Assembly: GCA_963727045.1 (NCBI GenBank)
Contig: CAVSES010000002.1
Location: 2,190,489-2,254,488, forward strand
Reading direction: 5' to 3'
Source of the DNA: Bog-1198 sp963727045
GTDB taxonomy: Bacteria > Pseudomonadota > Gammaproteobacteria > Steroidobacterales > Steroidobacteraceae
Length of the DNA: 64,000 nucleotides
The notes below the pieces were generated by a model that was given only the letters and a program-made list of their open reading frames with translations, ran no database searches and had not been told where the DNA came from. Each line of letters starts with the position of its first letter. Position 1 is the stretch's first letter. Shown here piece by piece: positions 1 through 11,312 of the stretch. The translations under genes were made by a program, and so were the position numbers.

Positions 1-662
1 TGGTCGAACCGGTAGACGCTGATGTTGCCCGCGTCCTCGCCCGCACGCGGCAAGGCGCCGCGAAAGTGGCCGAAAATCGCCGCACTCTGATGCTCGGCGT
101 TCTTGCGCCGCAGTTTCCACTTTGTCGACAGCATCGCGTCCCGGCCGCTGGCGTCGACCACATAGCGCGCCTGGATGCTGTAGCTGCGCCCGTCGTCGGC
201 GTTTACGTCGAGCCGCGTTTCGCGCGGCCCCCGCTGTTCGACCTTGACCACCTCGTGTCCCTCGCGCGTCGCGGCGCCGCACTCGCGTGCGTGATCAAAG
301 AGCATCTTGTCGAAATCCTGGCGCCACACCTGGTACGCGTGCGGCGGACTTGCGCCGATCGCACGCGCAAAGGCATAGGTGTTGTAGCCGCGCTCGTTGT
401 CCGCCTCGAAATCCGCCCCGGGCTTGAAAACGCCGATCGCCCGCACCTTGTCGAGCACGCCGAGCCGTTCGAATACGGGCAGATTCATCGGCAGGAGCGA
501 CTCGCCGATGTGGAAACGGGGGTGATGCGCCTTCTCGAGCGCGATCACCTTGTAGCCGCGGCGTGCCAGCAGCGCGGCGGCGGTGCTGCCTGCGGGGCCG
601 CCGCCGATCACCGCCACGTCGTACGACTCGTTCGCCGTTTCCATGCTGCCTTCGTTGCTCAT
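1..662 (-). CDS. NAD(P)/FAD-dependent oxidoreductase (halogenase/geranylgeranyl-reductase-like), C-terminus cut by window edge
   Basis: The minus-strand reading from an ATG at 662 stays open to base 1, so only about 220 N-terminal residues are visible. The start MSNEGSMETANESYDVAV leads into the dinucleotide-binding motif GGGPAGSTAA, then an RRGYKVIALEK strand and the HPRFHIGESLLP segment. That segment is typical of the flavoprotein group that includes tryptophan halogenases and geranylgeranyl reductases. A second in-frame ATG lies six codons in. The substrate cannot be told from this part. The family oxidises or halogenates using FAD. The gene lies 37 bp downstream of the M20 peptidase on the same strand, so co-transcription is possible. 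Fold assignment is firm; the specific reaction is unknown. Confidence 0.8.
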   Translation of the reverse strand, partial: MSNEGSMETANESYDVAVIGGGPAGSTAAALLARRGYKVIALEKAHHPRFHIGESLLPMNLPVFERLGVLDKVRAIGVFKPGADFEADNERGYNTYAFARAIGASPPHAYQVWRQDFDKMLFDHARECGAATREGHEVVKVEQRGPRETRLDVNADDGRSYSIQARYVVDASGRDAMLSTKWKLRRKNAEHQSAAIFGHFRGALPRAGEDAGNISVYRFD

Positions 663-698
663 GGGCTACACGTGCTGCGCATTGACGGCACGGCTAGT

Positions 699-2123
699 TC
701 ATTTCTGATCCGAATAGATCTTGATCAGCCGGTAGAGAAAATCGCGGCAGTCCAACAGGGACTTGACGCTGATGTATTCGTTCAGGCCGTGAATGTGGCC
801 GAGATCGGGGCCCGCGAACAAGGGCTCGATGCCATACGTCGGGATGCCCGCCGCATTCAGGAACTCACCATCCGTGGCGCCGGGCTGCAGAATGGGCAGC
901 ACCGGCACGCCGGGAAAGAATTCAGCGGCCAGCTTTTCGACGGGCGCCACTATTTGCGCCGTCAACGGCGGCGGCGGGGAGCTGGGTCCACGGGTTTCCA
1001 GAGTCGACACCACCACCTTGGGATCGGCCACCAATTCCTCGAGTTTGAGCCTTACGGCCTCCTGAGTGACGCCCGGGAAGATACGGCAGTTGATATTGGC
1101 TCTGGCGCGCTGCGGGAGCGCGTTGGTGGCGTGCCCTGCGTCCAGCATGGTGGCGACGCAGGTGGTGCGAAGGGTCGCGTTCCAGCTCGGATCCCTGGCC
1201 GACACCAGAGCGATGGCTTCGGCGTCGTTGGGGTTCTTCACCAGCGCGCGCATGGCCTCGGCCACGTCGTTATTGCCCTTGGCCGCTTGAATCTTGGCCA
1301 TTCCGGTGAAATATGCCCGATTGCCGTCGGTGAACTGCGCCGGGAAGTCGTAGCCTTCGACGCGCGTCAGCGCTGCGGCCAGGCGGTAGATTGCGTTGTC
1401 CTTGAGGGGCCGGGAACTGTGGCCGCCCGGGTTGGTGACTTCCAGGCGATAGTTCTGGGCGGTTTTTTCGCCGGCCTGGATTTCCAGCGCAACCTTATGG
1501 CCTTCGGCATCCAACTCACCGAAGGCGCCCTCGTTGACGGCGAAGGCGGCGTCGATCAATTCGCGCTCATGTTCCACCAGCCATTGTGCGCCGTTGAAGG
1601 CGCCGGCCGTTTCCTCGCCGCAGGTGAGGGCGAGTTTGATCGTGTGCCGGGGCCGGTAATGCTCCTGCTTGTAGCGTATCAGCGTGTCCACCCAGATGGC
1701 CGCTTCGGCCTTGTCGTCGATGACGCCGCGCGCATAGAAGGAACCGTTTTCCTCGACCAGCTTGAACGGATCGCGAGTCCAATCCTCGCGCTTCGCCTCG
1801 ACCACGTCGATGTGGGCGAGCAGCAGCATGGCCTTGAGCTTGGGATCGCGGCCGGGGTAGATCGCCACGAGACCGCCTTCGTTCGGATGCCCGGGCGCCG
1901 CGAACGGGTGCAGATCGGCGTCCGCGAATCCGGCCGCATGCAGGCGGGCGGCCATGCGCCCGGCGGCAAGGGTGCAGCTGCCGTTTGAGAGCGCCGTGTT
2001 GGTTTCGATGAGCTCCTTGTACAGCTCGCGAAATTTCCCTTCGCCGGAGGCATCCTCGGCGACGGCGTGCGGCACGGTGACGGTGATCAGAACGAGCGCA
2101 GCGGCGGCCAGAGCCTTGTGCAT
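699..2123 (-). CDS. Secreted M20/M25/M40 family zinc peptidase
   Basis: 474 residues with an N-terminal signal peptide (MHKALAAAALVLITVTVPHAVA), so the enzyme is periplasmic or secreted. The M20 metal site is visible: H104 and D106 in LLAHIDVVEA, D136/D137 in RGVIDDKAE as bridging ligand, and E170/E171 in CGEETAG as general base and ligand. A dimerisation (lid) domain fills about residues 200-330, including the GGHSSRP loop. Family members hydrolyse dipeptides, N-acyl amino acids or carboxypeptidase substrates; the exact substrate is not readable. Length is normal for the exported members of this group. It precedes the FAD oxidoreductase in the same orientation. Confidence 0.9.
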   Translation of the reverse strand: MHKALAAAALVLITVTVPHAVAEDASGEGKFRELYKELIETNTALSNGSCTLAAGRMAARLHAAGFADADLHPFAAPGHPNEGGLVAIYPGRDPKLKAMLLLAHIDVVEAKREDWTRDPFKLVEENGSFYARGVIDDKAEAAIWVDTLIRYKQEHYRPRHTIKLALTCGEETAGAFNGAQWLVEHERELIDAAFAVNEGAFGELDAEGHKVALEIQAGEKTAQNYRLEVTNPGGHSSRPLKDNAIYRLAAALTRVEGYDFPAQFTDGNRAYFTGMAKIQAAKGNNDVAEAMRALVKNPNDAEAIALVSARDPSWNATLRTTCVATMLDAGHATNALPQRARANINCRIFPGVTQEAVRLKLEELVADPKVVVSTLETRGPSSPPPPLTAQIVAPVEKLAAEFFPGVPVLPILQPGATDGEFLNAAGIPTYGIEPLFAGPDLGHIHGLNEYISVKSLLDCRDFLYRLIKIYSDQK

Positions 2124-2218
2124 GAGAGATCCTTGTTATTGAGCGCGGAACGATGAGGGCGCTATGGTAATGAATCGGCAGATCTTTGGCGCGCCGAAAT
2201 CGAGATCGGACGGCGTGG

Positions 2219-3145
2219 TCAGAGCGCGGACACTCCGGCCAGTTCGGTCAGGCTTTGCGTGCGCGTGAGGGCGATGAACTCTCTGATGTAGGCGGCCTGC
2301 GCGCCGGCGCTCGAGGTTGCGGCATAGAGTTCGCAACGCAATCCGTGCTCGCCTATGGGGCGCGATACCACGTAGCCGCGCTCGATGTAGTTGCCGACCG
2401 TCCAGGATGGCAGCGCCGCAATGCCGCGGCCGCTGGCGACGAGCTGCAAGATCGCCACCGTGAGTTCGGCCGTGCGCCGCTTCGGATTGACGGCGGCAGG
2501 CGTCAAGCAATGCTTCATGACATCCAGCATTTCATCCGGCACCGGATAGGTGATGAGCGTCTCCTGCGCGAAGTCCGCCGCCGCGAGCCAGGACTTGGCT
2601 GCGAGCCGGTGCCGGGGGCTCATGAGCGCGACGCTTTCATAGCGGAACAGAGGGCTGAATACCACGTTCGGATGCGCCTCTTGAGGGTCATGAATGATGG
2701 CGAGCTCAGCCTCGCCCCGGTCGAGAAGCGGCAGCGGATCGACGACGAAGCCCGAAATGATGTCCAGTTCGACTTCCGGCCACAGGGTGCGGTAGGCATC
2801 CATAGCGGGCATCAGCCAGTCGAAGCAGTTGTGGCATTGAACGGCCACTCGCAGGGGGCCTGCATGACCCTGCGCCAGCCGGGCCACATCGCGTCCTGCT
2901 TCCGCAACCTGCGGAAGCACCGCACGGGCCAGAGCGAGCAGTCGCTGACCAATGGCCGTGAAACGCAGCGGCCGGACGTTCTTTTCGACCAGCGCAGCCC
3001 CGTAGTGAGTTTCGAGCGCCTTGAGCTGGTGCGACAGCGCGGATTGGGTCAGGAACAGGCGGGCTGCCGCCTTCGACAGGCTGCCGCACTCGGCCAGCGC
3101 CAATAAGGTCTCCAGGTGCCGAAGCTCCAATGCCGTGGTTGACAT
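2219..3145 (-). CDS. metR: LysR-type regulator of methionine biosynthesis, MetR-like
   Basis: 308 residues, full length for the family. The winged HTH is at residues 1-65 (LRHLETLLALAECGSLSKAA ... QSALSHQLKALE) and a periplasmic-binding-protein-like effector domain follows (about 90-300). It is transcribed divergently from metF-metH with a 95-bp spacer containing a dyad at 3174-3197, the usual arrangement for MetR. In characterised gammaproteobacteria MetR uses homocysteine as co-effector and activates metE, metH and metF. The assignment rests on sequence type plus this gene context. Autoregulation from the shared spacer is likely but inferred. Confidence 0.85.
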   Translation of the reverse strand: MSTTALELRHLETLLALAECGSLSKAAARLFLTQSALSHQLKALETHYGAALVEKNVRPLRFTAIGQRLLALARAVLPQVAEAGRDVARLAQGHAGPLRVAVQCHNCFDWLMPAMDAYRTLWPEVELDIISGFVVDPLPLLDRGEAELAIIHDPQEAHPNVVFSPLFRYESVALMSPRHRLAAKSWLAAADFAQETLITYPVPDEMLDVMKHCLTPAAVNPKRRTAELTVAILQLVASGRGIAALPSWTVGNYIERGYVVSRPIGEHGLRCELYAATSSAGAQAAYIREFIALTRTQSLTELAGVSAL

Positions 3146-3173
3146 GAGCCAGATTCATCCTCGGTATGAGAAT

Positions 3174-3197
3174 AATGAGTTTGGATCATAACTCATT
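3174..3197. promoter_or_regulatory. Candidate MetR operator in the metR/metF spacer
   Basis: A perfect 8-bp inverted repeat, AATGAGTT then 8 bases then AACTCATT, lies between the divergent metR and metF starts. Flanking GAG/CTC triplets extend the symmetry. LysR-type proteins bind interrupted dyads of this kind, and the position suits control of both genes. The binding itself is inferred. Confidence 0.5.
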
Positions 3198-3240
3198 CTC
3201 TTGCATGCTGTCAGGACGGAGAATCCTTCGTGAGGTTCAA

Positions 3241-4125
3241 ATGGCGAGTCCAGTAGCCGTGTCATTCGAGTTCTTCCCGCCCGGCGACGAATCCATGGCC
3301 CAGCAGCTATGGGCTTGCGTTGAACGGCTGGCTCCCCTGCAGCCGAAGTTCGTGTCAGTGACCTATGGCGCGGACGGCTCGACGCGCACGCGAACGCATG
3401 ATTGCGTGCTGCGAATCCTCCGCGAGACGGACCTCACGGTGGCGCCGCATCTCACGAGCGTGGGCGCTTCGCGCAGGGAGGTGCTCGCGATCGCGCAGCA
3501 ATATTGGTTGCAGGGGGTGCGCCACCTGGTTGCATTGCGCGGCGATCCGCCCGCCTCGGATCTCCCGCCGGACGGGCGCTACCGTCCACCCGCCGACGGC
3601 TTTGCGTTTGCATCCGACCTGGTCGCGGGGCTCACCGCCGTCGGAAGGTTCGATGTGTCAGTGGCGGCTTTCCCGGAAGGCCATCCCGAATCCGGCAGCG
3701 TGGATGCCGATTTGGAAAACTTGAGGCGCAAGGTCGACGCCGGCGCCAGACGGGCGATCACGCAGTTCTTCTTCGATTCCGACATATTTCTGCGGTATCG
3801 CGACCGGTGCGTGGCCGCCGGCATTCATGCCGACCTCGTGCCGGGGATCTTGCCGATCACGCGCTTTTCGCAGACGCTGCGCTTTGCCGAGCGCTGCGGC
3901 ACGTCGGTGCCGGACTGGCTGCGACAGCGGTTCGACGGGTTGGATGACGAGCCGGAGACGCGCCGCCTGATTGCCGCGAACGTGGCGATCGAACAGGTGC
4001 AGCGCCTGCGCGAACATGGTGTGCACGAATTTCATTTCTACACCCTGAACCGCGCGGAGCTGACCTACGCCATCTGCCATGCCTTGGGTCTGCGGCCGCG
4101 CATAACCCATGCGAAGGTGGCCTGA
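3241..4125 (+). CDS. metF: 5,10-methylenetetrahydrofolate reductase
   Basis: 294 residues when started at the ATG at 3241, which has a GAGG ribosome site six bases upstream. A longer reading from 3166 would run through the operator and is rejected. The MetF barrel is clear: FEFFPPGDE near the N-terminus, VTYGADGSTR, the ALRGDPP phosphate/FAD loop, AFPEGHPES, and QFFFDSDIF. It reduces 5,10-CH2-THF to 5-methyl-THF, the methyl donor for MetH encoded 2 bp downstream. The pair forms an operon driven from the metR-facing promoter. Length matches the E. coli enzyme. Confidence 0.95.
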   Translation: MASPVAVSFEFFPPGDESMAQQLWACVERLAPLQPKFVSVTYGADGSTRTRTHDCVLRILRETDLTVAPHLTSVGASRREVLAIAQQYWLQGVRHLVALRGDPPASDLPPDGRYRPPADGFAFASDLVAGLTAVGRFDVSVAAFPEGHPESGSVDADLENLRRKVDAGARRAITQFFFDSDIFLRYRDRCVAAGIHADLVPGILPITRFSQTLRFAERCGTSVPDWLRQRFDGLDDEPETRRLIAANVAIEQVQRLREHGVHEFHFYTLNRAELTYAICHALGLRPRITHAKVA

Positions 4126-4127
4126 GG

Positions 4128-7880
<3,753 letters not shown>

Positions 7881-7894
7881 CCTGCGGGCGCGCA

Positions 7895-7920
7895 GAGGCC
7901 CTCGCATCAGCGAGGGCCTC
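7895..7920 (+). terminator. Hairpin after metH
   Basis: An uninterrupted 11-bp stem, GAGGCCCTCGC / GCGAGGGCCTC, closes on a 4-base loop 15 bp after the metH stop. It lies between metH and the convergent gene ending at 7938, so it can serve both strands. No T-run follows on either strand, so termination strength is uncertain. Confidence 0.6.
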
Positions 7921-7937
7921 CTCGAAAGTATCGTCAT

Positions 7938-8561
7938 CTATTGCGGATTGGCCGACGCATTCGCGGAAGCGGTACCGCCGCCGCCGGCCGCCACCGTCGT
8001 ATTGCCGGGCGAACGTTGCGCGTCGACGTCACCCGAACCACCCGCAGCGCCGTTGCCCGCCTGCGCACCGGCGATTCCGCTCGCGCCACCGAACAGGTTC
8101 GTTGCCGCCGGCTTCGATGCCGCCGCCGGCTTCGATGCTGCCGCCGGCGGGGTCGAACTCGATGTTGCCGGCGTTGCCGCATTGGCGGCACTCGCCGACG
8201 AGCTGTTCGCGATGCCCGACGCGGATTGCGCGGATGAGTCCAATGCGGCGCTTAGGTTCGGCACCGAGGCGGACTCATCGCCTGCTTTTCGGCCGGCGGA
8301 CTCGGCGCGCGCAGCGGTCTGCTTCGTTACCCCGGACACAGCGTGAGTATTCGGTCTGTCGAATGCGGTCCGGCCCGCACCCTGGCCCTCGAGGCCGCCC
8401 TGGCCCGACAAGCCGCCGAATCGGGTCACGTCCATCCCGCCGGACAAGGCGCCGCCAATTCCACCGCCCGCGCCCCCGCCCAAGACACCGGCGCAGGCCG
8501 GGCCGACTATCGCGAGCATACCGGCGACACCTATGCAGGCCACTACATGTTTGGTATTCAT
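7938..8561 (-). CDS. Secreted Gly/Ala/Ser-rich low-complexity protein
   Basis: 207 residues from the ATG at 8561, preceded by an AGGAG site; an upstream start at 8627 lacks one. A signal peptide (MNTKHVVACIGVAGMLAIVGPACA) is followed by a Gly-rich stretch, then a long Ala/Ser/Pro/Gly tail with KPAAASKPAA-type repeats. No catalytic domain is recognised. It lies 105 bp downstream of the S8 protease in the same direction, next to an ECF sigma/anti-sigma pair. A cell-envelope or secreted accessory role is plausible but inferred only from export and neighbourhood. Confidence 0.6.
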   Translation of the reverse strand: MNTKHVVACIGVAGMLAIVGPACAGVLGGGAGGGIGGALSGGMDVTRFGGLSGQGGLEGQGAGRTAFDRPNTHAVSGVTKQTAARAESAGRKAGDESASVPNLSAALDSSAQSASGIANSSSASAANAATPATSSSTPPAAASKPAAASKPAATNLFGGASGIAGAQAGNGAAGGSGDVDAQRSPGNTTVAAGGGGTASANASANPQ

Positions 8562-8666
8562 CGTAGATCTCCTGGTGACCGCTGCACAGTGCGCGGCCTT
8601 CACAGAGTGATACGAGCGGCCTCGCACGTTTCTTCCACGAACATAAACGCGAGGCGGGACAAGGAG

Positions 8667-9995
8667 TTAGGGGCGCCGAATCACGGCTTTGAGTTCGATC
8701 GCGTAGCCGGCGCCCAGCAGCCCAAATCCATATGTCAAATCGCGGCCGGGCTCTCCGAGATCGATCGCGCGCCGGGCCATTGCATCAACGGCGTCCTGCA
8801 AGCCGGCGGGATTGGGCGCCGGGAATTCCATCGCGAACAAACCAGCGACGATGGGGGCGGCGAATGACGTGCCGCGCACAACGGCATATTTTCCGTCAAG
8901 AGCCGCCGCAGCCATGTCCGCGCCGGGTGCGGCGAACATGACGTGGTGTCCTCGGCCTGCCTCGATGAGCACGCGGCGATGCGCGTCGACCGCGGTTACC
9001 GCGACCACCTGCGGATACGCGGCTGGATAAAGGGGCGGTGCCGCCGGACCATCATTTCCGACGGCGGCCACCAACATGAAACCCCGCGACGTCAACGCAT
9101 GGACGACTCGCGCCAGCATCGCGTTGTCCGGGCCCACCAAGCTCACGTTGATCACCCCGACCCGCTCCTGGGCCAGCCAGCCGAATGCTCCAGCCAGCGT
9201 GTCGACCGATCCACCCGTGGGCGCGTCGCAGTACACATCCGCGGCAAGCAACTGCGCGCCGGGCATCACTCCGCGAAACCCGCCGCCATCCCCGACCAAG
9301 ATCGAGGCGACGGCGGTCCCGTGAGCGCTCGGCAACGAGCGGCCGGCACACCCCCACCTACGGATCACCGATGCACGAAACGTTGGGTGGGCGACATCGA
9401 TTCCCGCGTCGATGAGCCCGATGCGATGCATGCCGGCATCGTCGCGCGGTTTTTCAGAATCCCCGCCGGACAGATTGTCGGGAAGGGCGGTCGGGTCGGT
9501 CCCTTTCGCGGCCGTCGTCGACGCCCCGGAGGCGCCCACACCCGTGTATATATGATTGAAATCGTAGATGCCCTGCTGGTCGGCCTCGCGAAGTATCTTC
9601 AGCGCGTTGGCGGTGGAGAGATGCGGCGGCGGTTCCAAGACGAGCAGGCGCAACTCGAGCTCTGGGATGTTTTGCTCGCGGAGCAAACGGAATCCAAGCG
9701 CCAGCGCGGCCTGCAGCGCCGTCTCGGACGGAGAAAATGCCATTATTTCGCTCCGGACGATCGGGTCGCCGCGCGGATCGGCTTCGATGCGGTGCGGATT
9801 CGATCGAATCAAGCCGGCGATCAGTTGGTGCCGCCGATCGCTCAGGCGGCCTAACGCAGCAAGGTCCGCCGGACCGGCGGCCGGAAGGCTCCGAGAAGGC
9901 AACTGGGGCAATTGTACGCTCGGCAGGCGGAGCTGTGCCTGGACGGTGCCCGCGAGTGCCACCGCTGCCGCAATCATCCCTCTCGAAATCCGCAT
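8667..9995 (-). CDS. Exported subtilisin-like S8 serine protease
   Basis: 442 residues. A signal peptide ends near residue 20 (TVQAQ). A propeptide-like region spans about 40-185. The catalytic domain has D196 (GLIDAGID), H225 (SAHGTAVAS), oxyanion N314 (AVGNDG) and S377 (GTSFAAP), so the triad is complete. The gene points away from the ECF sigma gene at 10051, sharing a 55-bp spacer, and is followed by the Gly/Ala-rich protein. A secreted protease beside sigma/anti-sigma genes suggests it belongs to that regulon or acts on the anti-sigma factor; this is inference from position only. Confidence 0.9.
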   Translation of the reverse strand: MRISRGMIAAAVALAGTVQAQLRLPSVQLPQLPSRSLPAAGPADLAALGRLSDRRHQLIAGLIRSNPHRIEADPRGDPIVRSEIMAFSPSETALQAALALGFRLLREQNIPELELRLLVLEPPPHLSTANALKILREADQQGIYDFNHIYTGVGASGASTTAAKGTDPTALPDNLSGGDSEKPRDDAGMHRIGLIDAGIDVAHPTFRASVIRRWGCAGRSLPSAHGTAVASILVGDGGGFRGVMPGAQLLAADVYCDAPTGGSVDTLAGAFGWLAQERVGVINVSLVGPDNAMLARVVHALTSRGFMLVAAVGNDGPAAPPLYPAAYPQVVAVTAVDAHRRVLIEAGRGHHVMFAAPGADMAAAALDGKYAVVRGTSFAAPIVAGLFAMEFPAPNPAGLQDAVDAMARRAIDLGEPGRDLTYGFGLLGAGYAIELKAVIRRP

Positions 9996-10022
9996 GGTCG
10001 ATCTCCGTGGGCCGCCAAAGCG

Positions 10023-10052
10023 ATGCTAACAGCCGGATGAGGCTGCTAGCAT
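10023..10052 (+). promoter_or_regulatory. Inverted repeat covering the RBS and start codon of the ECF sigma gene
   Basis: ATGCTAACAGCC (10023-10034) pairs with GGCTGCTAGCAT (10041-10052) with one A-C mismatch in 12 and a 6-base loop. The right arm includes half of the GAGG ribosome site (10039-10042) and the first two bases of the ATG at 10051. In the mRNA this hairpin would bury the translation start; as DNA it could instead be a protein operator. Confidence 0.4.
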
Positions 10053-10593
10053 GGAAGGAATCAACATCGCCGAACGTCTACCCATGAATACGAGCGCAAC
10101 CGTGCAAAACGTCCAGGAGCAGATCGTGGCGTTGTTGCCGCGGTTGCGGCGCTTCGCCCGAAATCTCGTGCGCAATCCGCACGACGCGGATGACGTGGTG
10201 CAAATCGCCGTGGAGCGCGCGTTGCAACGTCTGGATCAGTGGCGCAGCGATGCCCGGCTGGACAGTTGGCTGTTCAAGATCGTGCGCAACGCCTGGATCG
10301 ATGAGGTGCGGTCGCGGGGGCGGCGCGCCAAGATTTTCATTGGGGAAGATGCCGGCGAACAGGTGGGTGTGGCGTCAATGGATCGGGAAATCGACAGAAT
10401 GTCCGTTGCCGCTGCGCTGGGCAGGCTGCCGGAGGATCAACGGGTGGCGGTAAGCCTCGTCTTGGTCGAGGGGCTCCCGTACAAGGAGGCGGCCGACGTT
10501 CTCGATGTGCCGATCGGTACGCTGACCAGCCGGCTGGCCCGCGGACGCGAGGCGCTTCAGGGCATGCTGCGATTGCCTGAAGGAGAGCAGTGA
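10051..10593 (+). CDS. ECF-type RNA polymerase sigma factor
   Basis: 180 residues. Region 2 is seen around residues 30-95 (RRFARNLVRNPHDADDVVQ, the W-F-K-I-VRNAWID segment) and region 4 at about 118-170 (LPEDQRVAVSLVLVEGLPY ... GTLTSRLARGREAL). The ATG at 10051 has GAGG eight bases upstream; an alternative ATG at 10084 has no good site. The stop overlaps the anti-sigma ATG by one base (TGATG). It directs transcription of an unknown regulon, probably including itself and perhaps the divergent S8 protease gene. Confidence 0.9.
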   Translation: MEGINIAERLPMNTSATVQNVQEQIVALLPRLRRFARNLVRNPHDADDVVQIAVERALQRLDQWRSDARLDSWLFKIVRNAWIDEVRSRGRRAKIFIGEDAGEQVGVASMDREIDRMSVAAALGRLPEDQRVAVSLVLVEGLPYKEAADVLDVPIGTLTSRLARGREALQGMLRLPEGEQ

Positions 10594-11312
10594 TGACGGT
10601 ACCGGATCACACGTTGATGGCGTACGCCGATGGCGAACTCGACGACGCCGCGCGCAAACTCATCGAAGCCGCCATGCGCGAGGATCCCGAGGTCCGAAAG
10701 CGGGTCGCGGAACATCGCGCCCTTCGCGGCGCGCTGCAGAAGGGCTTCGCCGACGAACTCGACGAACCGGTACCCGAGCGGCTGCTCTCCGCCGTGCGCA
10801 AGCCTCGCATCCGCGCCAAGGGAAGTGAGAGTAACTTGAGGCGATGGCGCGGCGCGCCCTCGCTTGCCATGGCCGCGAGCCTGCTCTTGGGTTTGGGCTT
10901 GGGATATTGGGTGCACAGAGATGCGAATTCATTGCTGCGCACGACGGCGAGCGAAGGGGTGGTCGCCGGAGGGGCGCTGTCGAACAGTTTGTCCAATCAA
11001 CTGTCGGCGGACCACCCCGCAGGCGCCGTGGCGACAATTGGGCTCAGCTTCAGGTCGAAGTCCGGCGCTTTCTGCCGTACGTTTTCGCTGGAGGGGAACG
11101 CGACATCGGGACTGGCATGCCGCGAGGGCAAGTCATGGAAAGTACTGGTGCTGGGTCAGACCTCCCACGCCGGAACCGCTGGAGAGGGCTATCGCGTGGC
11201 GGCTTCCGGCGACTCAGGATTGCTTCGCAGCGCCGTCGAGGAGGCGATTCGAGGAGAGCCCCTGGATCGCCCCGGAGAAATCGCTGCGCGCCAGTCGGGG
11301 TGGGCGCCTTAA
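10593..11312 (+). CDS. Membrane-anchored anti-sigma factor
   Basis: 239 residues from the ATG at 10593, one base overlapping the sigma stop. The N-terminal cytoplasmic part (1-85) has the MAYADGELDDAARKLIEAAM anti-sigma helix seen in proteins that clamp ECF factors. One transmembrane helix lies near residues 92-110 (LAMAASLLLGLGLGYW). A periplasmic domain of about 130 residues follows. No HxxxCxxC zinc motif is present. Its stop codon shares the palindrome TTAA with the convergent gene's stop. Partnership with the sigma factor is strongly supported by coupling and type. Confidence 0.85.
   Translation: MTVPDHTLMAYADGELDDAARKLIEAAMREDPEVRKRVAEHRALRGALQKGFADELDEPVPERLLSAVRKPRIRAKGSESNLRRWRGAPSLAMAASLLLGLGLGYWVHRDANSLLRTTASEGVVAGGALSNSLSNQLSADHPAGAVATIGLSFRSKSGAFCRTFSLEGNATSGLACREGKSWKVLVLGQTSHAGTAGEGYRVAASGDSGLLRSAVEEAIRGEPLDRPGEIAARQSGWAP

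Noticed and set aside
66..1988. Open plus-strand frame of 640 codons
   Set aside because: It lies antisense to the FAD oxidoreductase and the M20 peptidase, both with complete motifs. It has no domain and arises from GC-rich codon bias.
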